Positions 7,119-12,837 of a DNA stretch of 12,837 bases are shown piece by piece. Location: NCBI GenBank assembly GCA_900321775.1, contig ONXE01000039.1:1-12837 (forward strand), given 5' to 3'. A program made the translations under genes and the position numbers. The notes under the pieces were generated by a model. It saw only the letters and a program-made list of their open reading frames with translations, ran no database searches and was not told the origin of the DNA. Position 1 is the stretch's first letter, and the number at the start of each line of letters is the position of its first letter. This DNA is from an uncultured Bacteroidales bacterium. Its GTDB lineage: Bacteria; Bacteroidota; Bacteroidia; Bacteroidales; Paludibacteraceae.

Positions 7119-7150
7119 CAAAGTTACTGCTTTTTTTTGAATTGTGCAAG
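7119..7150 (-). promoter_or_regulatory. Bacteroidota-type promoter for the DUF177-rpmF-rluB run
   Basis: Minus strand: CTTG (7150-7147), 20 bp, then a perfect TAACTTTG (7126-7119). The -33 box has one mismatch to TTTG. Transcription should start near 7113, giving a leader of about 60 nt before the ATG at 7052, longer than at the other promoters here. It starts just past the terminator of the upstream gene. Confidence 0.75.
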
Positions 7151-7161
7151 AATTTTGAGAT

Positions 7162-7211
7162 AAAAATGCGAGAAAAGTGCATTTTTTCTGCCAAAAACAT
7201 ACTTTTCTCGC
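7162..7211 (-). terminator. Strong hairpin terminator after the M6 protease gene
   Basis: In the leftward transcript, an 11-bp perfect stem (7211-7201 with 7178-7168: GCGAGAAAAGT / ACTTTTCTCGC) continues, after one mismatch, through about seven more pairs (T-G and G-T wobbles, then Ts with As) to a small GGC loop. ATTTTTAT follows at 7167-7160. No T-run follows on the plus strand, so it serves the minus-strand M6 gene. It lies 40 bp past the stop codon at 7252. Confidence 0.85.
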
Positions 7212-7251
7212 TGATTACTGCTATGTAAATCTTCTTGTAGCGCGTGTAGTC

Positions 7252-9137
7252 TTAGTGAACGCGTCTGCCGAGGATGTCGTAGGTGGCGTCGTCACGGAGG
7301 ATAAGCAGTTCTCCGTTGCGGATGATCTTGCGCGTCGGGGATTGCTCCTCAGTATTCCGGATGTCGGTGGTAGCGCCGGTTTGGCTAATCTCGATTTGCT
7401 TGATATACGCGGCCTTCTGGGTGTTGGCGATTCGAATCTCGAGTTGGCCGACCAGGTCATCCACATTCTGGAACGTATATTGCGTGGAAGTGGTAGTGAG
7501 GGCCTGCTCCGTGCCTACTTGTGTGCCGTTGATGTAGAGGCTGAGTTTGCTGTCTCCGCCACTTGCCATGGCAGCAGTAACGGTGACGGAGGAGATAAGG
7601 CAACTAACTACCTCGTTTGTGGTGAGCGAGAGGTTCTGAATCGGTTTCTTGCCCGAACCAAACTGTGCTCCGCGTTGATTTGACGAGCCCTCGTAGCCAA
7701 AGTACGCCCCATCGGGAGCCGTGATGGTCCAGGTGTAATCGCCCAGTATCACATCGCCTGCAGAGAGCGAACGCGTGGCTGTCCAACTGTAGTTGTCGCA
7801 GTTGCCCGATCCGGACGAACCACCTCCGTTGCCTATCCGGAAAGTGATGACTCCGTTTTGTTCGGCAATATCCTGAATAGGGTAGCCCTGGATACCATTG
7901 TGGTAGGTCGCGCCTGTGGGGAACACATCTCCGGCCTTGCCGTAGTATTTATCGTTGGTTAAATATTCGCTGTACGAAGGAGCGATGCCGTCTGCCTCGA
8001 TGAGGTCGTAGCCCATGGATGACGCAACGTTGTTCACCTCGTTGTATTCCCATTTGGTGAAATTGTACTGAATCTTGGTGAGGAGCAATCCGTGTCCGGG
8101 CAGGTAGGCATCCCATCCGTCCTGCTGTCGATTCTCCAGCATGTAGAACGTAGTGGGGTTGGGGTCGTTGCCCACGAGGTTGTGTGTACCGCCGGAGCAG
8201 ATGAGATAGGCAGTCTGTTCCTGCGTAAGGGCATTGAGCGAGTAGCTGCCGGTGTCGGAGATGACCACAGGTGTGAGCCATCCCAGGAAGAATTGCTCGT
8301 AAGCCGAGAACAAAGGCGGGGTATTGCCCTCGTTGTTGTACGGACCTGCATCCATGGCATCCCAGTAACCCAAGGTCTTGTTAGTGCCGCCTTCGGTGTT
8401 GTAGTGGTCGCGCAGACCCAGCACATGGCCGAACTCATGGCAGAATGTGCCAATACCATCGTGCGTCTCGGAGTAGTATTCAATCTCACCCGAGCAGGCA
8501 TAGCTGTTCAAACGCTTGCCATCGAGCATCACGGCAGGATGTATGCGGTAGTAATAATTCTCAAGCGCATAACTGTGCGGCCAAATGTAGTTAGCGCCCG
8601 CACCATCCGACTCCTGAAAGCCTGCGTAGAAGACATATACAAAGTCGATGTCGCCATCGTGGTTGTTGTCGAATAGGGAGAAATCCACCTGATTGTCCAC
8701 CAGTTGGCACGCTTCTGCAATCATCTCCTCGGGAAGTGAGTCATCTCCACTCGAATCATTCGCTCCATAATATGCGTAATTGTGCGACACGGTAACCGGC
8801 CCGACCACGGTAAACTCGGGATTGTACTGACCGAAAGAGCAATCCTGGTAGTATTTCTTGGCACTTCCGCTGGATTGTACGTTGTAGTTATAACCACCGT
8901 AGGAGTACGAGTAATTACGGGTGTAGTTTTCCCCGTTAATCATACTATCCATCTCGGCATGCGTGGCTGTGGTCCAGCTGACATCGGCGAAGTTGACCAG
9001 GATGATAAGCCCTCGCGGTGCGATGTTGAGAGGGTATTTTCCGCCAGTTGCTTGATCCAGCGCGGGTTGGCAGGTACGGCCCCAATAGTCAGCGAAATCA
9101 AACAACCTGCCAAAAGAGTACTGAAATGTTTTTTCAT
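7252..9137 (-). CDS. Secreted M6-family metalloprotease with an apparent frameshift near its N-terminus
   Basis: The catalytic part reads open from about 9153 to the stop at 7252. Numbered from a TTG at 9105 it gives 617 residues. Zinc motif HEFGHVLGLRDHY (223-235; H223, E224, H227, D233) identifies the M6 (immune inhibitor A-like) family. Before it come APRGLIILVNFADV (29-42) and a calcium-site-like DNNHDGDIDFVYV (146-158). WDAMDAGPYN (248-257) may be the Met-turn region. After about 427, a Gly/Ser linker leads to a beta-sandwich-like domain (about 435-575) and the tail ILRDDATYDILGRRV. This frame has no ATG before the conserved core and no signal peptide. A good signal peptide, MKKHFSTLLAGCLISLTIGA then VPANPRW, starts at ATG 9137 in another frame, 19 bp after ispE. 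Joining them needs a -1 shift (or +2), probably at about 9060-9020. The gene is therefore either broken, misread in assembly, or recoded. Confidence 0.8.
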
Positions 9138-9156
9138 TAATTATTGTGTTTGTTCA

Positions 9157-10014
9157 TTAGTTGTGTCGAAAATCGATTTCCGAGCATGAACAAAAACCAT
9201 GCCAATCAGCCCAAATGGGTCCTGAGAGGTCGGGTTTTTGCTCGAAAATGCCGAAGACGGTTGCTCCGGAGCCGGACATGGCTGCGTAGGTGGCGCCGAG
9301 TGCCAGCAACTGTTGTTTCCACTTGGCTATCTCGGGGAACTGCGGGAAGACCGAATCTTCGAAGTCGTTGCATACGCAGTTCTGCCAAGCCCGGATAGGC
9401 CTTGTGAGTGCTTCTCGCAAAGGTGTCTCGGGCCGTGAAGGTCGAATGCCGCTGTATGCAGCGCGTGTCGAAACGGCACAGTCGGGTTTGACGAGCAGCA
9501 ACCAACGGCCCTGCAGCGTGTCTATGAGGCCTTCAGGCACTTCGGAAAAGAGGTCTCCGATACCTTCGGCAAAGCGTGGCCGGTTCTGAATAAAGAACGC
9601 ACAATCAGCTCCAAGCGGAGCAACCAGCCTTTCCATTTCTTCGTGACTCAACCCCAGTGCAAACAGCTCGTTCAGCGCACGAACGGTGAATGCGGCATCT
9701 GCCGAACCTCCGCCCAATCCGGCGCCGAAAGGGATGTTCTTGCAAAAGCGAATGCGGATGTTTCCGATTTGGGGACAGTGTTCGCGCACGCGCAAGTATG
9801 CACGAATAATGAGGTTGTCTTTGTCGGGGCAATCCACAGCTATACCTTCCTGCACGAAAGAGTAGGGATCGGACGCGTCAGAAGGGTTGATTTCCAGCTC
9901 GTCATGCAGAGCCGGAACGGGCAGAAAAACGGTCTCGAGGTTGTGGTAGCCGTCAGGGCGTTTGCTTATGATATTGAGACCCAGGTTGATTTTGGCGTTA
10001 GGGTAAACTGTCAT
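9157..10014 (-). CDS. ispE: 4-diphosphocytidyl-2-C-methyl-D-erythritol kinase
   Basis: 285 residues, normal for IspE. It phosphorylates the 2-hydroxyl of CDP-ME with ATP, the fourth step of the MEP pathway to isoprenoid precursors (undecaprenyl carriers, menaquinone). Features seen: PNAKINLGLNIISKRPDGYHNLET (5-28) with catalytic Lys8, the GHMP-kinase ATP loop PFGAGLGGGSADAAF (95-109), PLGADCAFF (133-141) with catalytic Asp137, and the C-terminal MSGSGATVFGIF (246-257). A longer frame opens at 10179 but would run through the permease gene; ATG 10014 gives MTVYPNAKINLGL, the exact family start. Its ATG overlaps the permease stop by ATGA (10014-10011), which implies translational coupling. The M6 signal-peptide ATG is 19 bp downstream. 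Confidence 0.95.
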   Translation of the reverse strand: MTVYPNAKINLGLNIISKRPDGYHNLETVFLPVPALHDELEINPSDASDPYSFVQEGIAVDCPDKDNLIIRAYLRVREHCPQIGNIRIRFCKNIPFGAGLGGGSADAAFTVRALNELFALGLSHEEMERLVAPLGADCAFFIQNRPRFAEGIGDLFSEVPEGLIDTLQGRWLLLVKPDCAVSTRAAYSGIRPSRPETPLREALTRPIRAWQNCVCNDFEDSVFPQFPEIAKWKQQLLALGATYAAMSGSGATVFGIFEQKPDLSGPIWADWHGFCSCSEIDFRHN

Positions 10015-10856
10015 ACGGTATCCATGAATGAGCGTTGCACTTTGTTGAAAACGATAATCCCGACGGTGAGCAGCACGACCATAAAGGCTGTGCTGTAGCC
10101 CAGCATCCACCACTCGTGGCATCCTACGCCCAGCATGCCGTATTTGAAGAACTCGACAATGCCGGTAATGGGATTGCACTGCATGGCCAGGCGAATGGTA
10201 GGATTGCTGATGGTGGAAAGAGGGTAGATAACCGGTGTAGCGTACATCCAGAGGCTGACAAAAAACGAGAGAAGCATCTGCAGGTCGCGGTACTTGGTAG
10301 TCATGGACGAGAAGAGGATGCCGAAGCCCAAGGCCAGTCCGGCGAGAATGAGAACCAACAAAGGCAGCAAGAGGGCGTAGAGGTTGGGAGCAACGTGCAC
10401 GTCCGTGAAAATCAGGTAGTACGCGTACACCACAAAGAAAAGCATGAGTTGGATAACAAAACGCACCAGGTTGCTGATTACGTTGGCCAACGGGACAACC
10501 AGACGAGGGAAATATACTTTGCCGAAAATGCCGGCGTTATCTACAAAAGTGTTGCTGGTTTTGTTCAGACAGTCTGCAAAATATTGCCACAAACAAATGC
10601 CTGCCAGATAGAACAACGGTTGCGGCAGTCCGTCAGTACTGATTTTTGCAATTCCGCCAAACACAATCATGTACATGACGGTGGTCAACACCGGTTGCAC
10701 CAAATACCACAACGGACCCAAAACAGTCTGCTTGTATTGGGTAATAATATTGCGTTTGACGAAAAGCAGACACAAGTCCCTGTAACGCCAAAGCTCGCCA
10801 AAATCGACATCCAAAAGACTCGTTTTTGGTCGGATTTCTGTGGTCCAATGTTCCAT
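10011..10856 (-). CDS. ABC-2 type permease of polysaccharide/O-antigen exporters (Wzm-like)
   Basis: 281 residues with about six hydrophobic segments (roughly 46-66, 80-97, 125-150, 160-184, 193-213, 253-271). It is the inner-membrane half of an exporter that moves lipid-linked glycans to the periplasm. Family marks: LLFVKRNIITQYKQTVLGPLW (30-50), the amphipathic entry typical of Wzm/TagG/KpsM, KVYFPRLVVPLANVISNLVRF (113-133), and LWMYATPVIYPLS (202-214). A longer frame from 11009 would overlap the divergent gene; ATG 10856 gives MEHWTTEIRPKTSLLDVDFGELW, a usual start, and sits about 12 nt from the inferred transcription start. The matching ATPase (Wzt) gene is normally next to it but is not found on either side here: ispE follows and a divergent DUF349 gene precedes. 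Substrate cannot be told. Confidence 0.93.
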   Translation of the reverse strand: MEHWTTEIRPKTSLLDVDFGELWRYRDLCLLFVKRNIITQYKQTVLGPLWYLVQPVLTTVMYMIVFGGIAKISTDGLPQPLFYLAGICLWQYFADCLNKTSNTFVDNAGIFGKVYFPRLVVPLANVISNLVRFVIQLMLFFVVYAYYLIFTDVHVAPNLYALLLPLLVLILAGLALGFGILFSSMTTKYRDLQMLLSFFVSLWMYATPVIYPLSTISNPTIRLAMQCNPITGIVEFFKYGMLGVGCHEWWMLGYSTAFMVVLLTVGIIVFNKVQRSFMDTV

Positions 10857-10874
10857 AATGATAAAAAAACGCTG

Positions 10875-10906
10875 CAAAGTTACAAAAAAATTTTGATATT
10901 TGCAAA
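10875..10906 (-). promoter_or_regulatory. Promoter for the permease-ispE-M6 run
   Basis: Minus strand: TTTG (10906-10903), 20 bp, TAACTTTG (10882-10875), a perfect consensus. Transcription should start near 10868, so the leader before ATG 10856 is only about 12 nt. Its -33 box lies inside the spacer of the opposing promoter. Confidence 0.8.
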
Positions 10907-10922
10907 AAAAATAGTATCTTTG
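10892..10922 (+). promoter_or_regulatory. Promoter for the DUF349-ftsE run
   Basis: TTTG (10892-10895), 19 bp, TATCTTTG (10915-10922). Transcription should start near 10928, about 26 nt before ATG 10954. It overlaps the minus-strand promoter at 10875-10906 over 15 bp, so both share the polymerase footprint. Confidence 0.8.
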
Positions 10923-10953
10923 CACCCAAATTCGTACTAAAACTGTATTTGTA

Positions 10954-12414
10954 ATGGAAAAGCAAGAACTCATGGAGCAGTTGAAAGTGCTGCTCGGCAA
11001 GGATGTCAATGAAGTGAAGGACCAGATTGAGGAACTGAAAAATCAGTTCTATCGCGTGTATCATCAAGAACAGGAAGCCGCAAAAAAGAAAGCGGAAGAG
11101 CTGGGTGAGAACATGGCAGAGTACAAACCTGTCGTGGACGAGATAGAGCAGAATTTCCGTCAATTGCTAAACATCTACAAGCAACACCGTGCAGAGGCAA
11201 CAGCGGCTCGCGAGGCAGAACAACAACAGAACCTGCTTCGTAAGCAGAATATTTTGGCTCAGATGAAAGATTTGGCTGAATCTGAGACGGCCGATGTGAC
11301 TGCCAATCTGCAGAAGATGCGTGATTTGCAAGCCGAATGGAAAACAATAGGTCAGGTTCCTGCGCAACAAGTGGCAGCGTTGTGGAAAGAATACCAGCGC
11401 TACGGCGAGCAATTCTACGACTTGGTCAAAATCAACTTTGAGCTTCGTGAGTATGATTTCAAGAAGAATCTTCAGGAGAAGATTGCTTTGTGCGAACAGG
11501 CTGAAGCGCTGAAGGACAACCCGGATATAGTATCCGCTAATCGTACGCTGCAGCAGTTGCACGAAGAGTGGGCTAACATTGGTCCGGTTGCGCGTGAGTT
11601 GCGTGAGGAGTTGTGGAACCGCTTCAAGGAGGCCAGTACAGTTATCAACAAGCGCCATCAGGAGTATTTCGACAAGATTCACGCCAAAGAGGAAGAGAAC
11701 CTGCAGAAGAAACAAGCCTTGATAGAGCGTGCGGCAGAAGTGACAACAGATGGTCTCAAAAGCAATAAGCAATGGGAAGATGCGACTGCCAAGATCCAGG
11801 CAATACAGGCCGAGTGGCGCACTATTGGCTTTGCTCCGAAGAAACAGAACCAAGCCATCTACGACGATTTCCGTGCAGTGACTGACAAGTTCTATCAGGC
11901 TAAAACGGCTTTCTACAAAGGTCTCCGCGACGAGATGAACGGCAACTTGAAATTGAAGAAAGAGCTGCTTCGTCAGGCTGAAGAACTGAAGGATAGTACC
12001 GAGTGGAAAGAAACTACGGAGAAATTGGTGGAGTTGCAGAAACAGTGGAAGAAAGTAGGTCCTGTTGCTCGCAAATACAGTGAGGACGTGTGGAAACAGT
12101 TTACTGCAGCCTGCGACCATTTCTTTGAAGAGAAGAAGAAAGCCTTCCAGGCGGATCATGAGGCGTATCTGAAGCGTCAGGAAGATAGGAAAGGACAGCG
12201 TCAGAAGGAGGAAGAACTATCCGGAGACCGTCGTAAACTGGTGCGCATGTATGAGGCTATCGAGTTGGAAACCAAGACTATGGAGAACAACATGGGCTTC
12301 TTCTCGGGCAAGGCAGAAGGCCTCTTGAAAGGCATGAAACAGAAGATTGATGCCAACAAGAAGAAATTAGACGAGATTGCAGCTAAGATAGCCGAGATTG
12401 ACGCAGCAGAATAA
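10954..12414 (+). CDS. DUF349 coiled-coil repeat protein
   Basis: 486 residues, strongly charged and helical with no signal peptide or membrane segment. Four DUF349 units are marked by 'QxEWxxIGxVxxxxxxxLWxxF': W129 (QAEWKTIGQV), W206 (HEEWANIGPV), W288 (QAEWRTIGFA) and W365 (QKQWKKVGPV), spaced 77, 82 and 77 residues. Each is followed by an aromatic/charged partner (LWKEYQRYGEQFYD, LWNRFKEA, IYDDFRAVTDKFY, VWKQFTAACDHFF). The N-terminal 110 and C-terminal 80 residues are plain coiled coil, ending with a NNMGFFSGKAEGLLKGMK segment. The function of the family is not established. The gene is followed by ftsE with only 4 bp between them, which suggests a link to division or envelope work, but that is inference. 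The repeat pattern, not the function, is certain. Confidence 0.92.
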   Translation: MEKQELMEQLKVLLGKDVNEVKDQIEELKNQFYRVYHQEQEAAKKKAEELGENMAEYKPVVDEIEQNFRQLLNIYKQHRAEATAAREAEQQQNLLRKQNILAQMKDLAESETADVTANLQKMRDLQAEWKTIGQVPAQQVAALWKEYQRYGEQFYDLVKINFELREYDFKKNLQEKIALCEQAEALKDNPDIVSANRTLQQLHEEWANIGPVARELREELWNRFKEASTVINKRHQEYFDKIHAKEEENLQKKQALIERAAEVTTDGLKSNKQWEDATAKIQAIQAEWRTIGFAPKKQNQAIYDDFRAVTDKFYQAKTAFYKGLRDEMNGNLKLKKELLRQAEELKDSTEWKETTEKLVELQKQWKKVGPVARKYSEDVWKQFTAACDHFFEEKKKAFQADHEAYLKRQEDRKGQRQKEEELSGDRRKLVRMYEAIELETKTMENNMGFFSGKAEGLLKGMKQKIDANKKKLDEIAAKIAEIDAAE

Positions 12415-12418
12415 CACC

Positions 12419-12837
12419 ATGGCAGCAACATTGATAAAATATGCAGGCGTAGAAATCCGCCAAGAGGAACAGGTGGTGCTCAGTGACGTCAATTTCGAGA
12501 TTGGCGAAGGAGAGTGGGTTTACCTGTTAGGTCGGGTAGGTAGCGGCAAATCGTCCTTACTGAAGACCTTTTATGGCGAGCTGCCCATAGCAAGCGGACA
12601 AGCCCAGTTGTTGGAGTACGATCTGACCAAACTGCGCAAACGCCAGGTGCCCTATCTGCGTAGAAAGATTGGCATTGTTTTCCAGGATTTCCAATTGTTG
12701 CTTGACCGCACAGTGGAGGAGAATCTGTTGTTTGTGCTACGTGCAACAGGCTGGCGCGACAAGAAGATGATGCGAGCACATGTTCAGGACGTGCTGGAAC
12801 AGGTTGGTATGGCCACTAAGGCGTACAAAATGCCTCA
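12419..12837 (+). CDS. ftsE: Cell-division ATP-binding protein FtsE, N-terminal part (runs off the right edge)
   Basis: 139 codons and two bases are present from ATG 12419; the C-terminal signature motif and Walker B lie outside. Walker A is GRVGSGKS (38-45), followed by SLLKTFYGELP (45-55). The Q-loop stretch GIVFQDFQLLLDRTVEENL, with the FQDFQLL and DRTV elements, is typical of FtsE rather than a general exporter ATPase. FtsE pairs with the membrane protein FtsX, and in other bacteria FtsEX controls peptidoglycan hydrolases at the septum by ATP-driven conformational change rather than transport. ftsX is not in the window and may lie downstream or elsewhere. The start 4 bp after the DUF349 stop indicates cotranscription. 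No alternative start is near. Confidence 0.88.
   Translation, partial: MAATLIKYAGVEIRQEEQVVLSDVNFEIGEGEWVYLLGRVGSGKSSLLKTFYGELPIASGQAQLLEYDLTKLRKRQVPYLRRKIGIVFQDFQLLLDRTVEENLLFVLRATGWRDKKMMRAHVQDVLEQVGMATKAYKMP

Noticed and set aside
9020..9137. Programmed -1 frameshift site in the M6 gene
   Set aside because: No in-frame XXXYYYZ heptamer followed by an evident stem was found in the overlap; kept only as a less likely explanation.
10035..10940. 301-residue frame on the plus strand opposite the permease
   Set aside because: Antisense of the permease and crosses both promoters; composition is Gln/His/Asn-rich without a domain.
11167..12159. 330-residue hydrophobic-looking frame on the minus strand
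   Set aside because: Antisense to the DUF349 coiled coil: Lys/Glu codons read in reverse give Leu/Phe, which mimics a membrane protein.

Overview
The window comes from a member of the Bacteroidales (phylum Bacteroidota); I cannot place it to genus. The evidence is four or five promoters of the Bacteroidota type (TTTG, about 20 bp, TAnnTTTG), no obvious Shine-Dalgarno sequences before the genes, a class III fructose-bisphosphatase, a DUF349 coiled-coil protein next to ftsE, and a secreted M6 protease. Most of the window is housekeeping sequence. There are no tRNA or rRNA genes, insertion sequences, CRISPR arrays or phage genes, and no gene-free stretch longer than 300 bases.

Layout. (a) 1-560, minus: the N-terminal part of an outer-membrane, TonB-receptor-like protein, divergent from (b). 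(b) 715-4866, plus: yebC, rsmG, a metallo-beta-lactamase-fold hydrolase and class III fbp. This apparent operon ends at a hairpin terminator at 4938-4975. Two kinds of short tandem repeat fill the rsmG/hydrolase gap. (c) 5013-7052, minus, transcribed leftward: DUF177 (YceD-like), rpmF (L32) and an RluB-type pseudouridine synthase, from a promoter at 7119-7150. All three relate to the 50S subunit or its rRNA. (d) 7252-10856, minus: an ABC-2 polysaccharide-export-type permease, ispE (4 bp overlap) and a secreted M6 metalloprotease. The signal peptide and catalytic domain of the protease lie in different reading frames. This run ends at a long hairpin at 7162-7211, just before the promoter of (c). 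(e) 10954-12837, plus: a DUF349 protein and the start of ftsE (cell-division ABC ATPase), divergent from (d) through two interleaved promoters.

Working together: block (b) starts with translation and rRNA functions (YebC for difficult peptide bonds, RsmG for 16S rRNA methylation) and moves into metabolism (thiol-ester or similar hydrolysis, gluconeogenesis). Block (c) is a compact 50S maturation set. Block (d) groups envelope and isoprenoid precursor functions. Block (e) concerns cell division and the envelope.

I did not find a convincing undescribed system. The observations most worth a second look are the frameshifted M6 protease, the stacked heptamer and hexamer repeats abutting the hydrolase start codon, the interleaved divergent promoters, the permease with no ATPase gene beside it, and the long repetitive Arg/Pro-rich N-terminal extension on the pseudouridine synthase.
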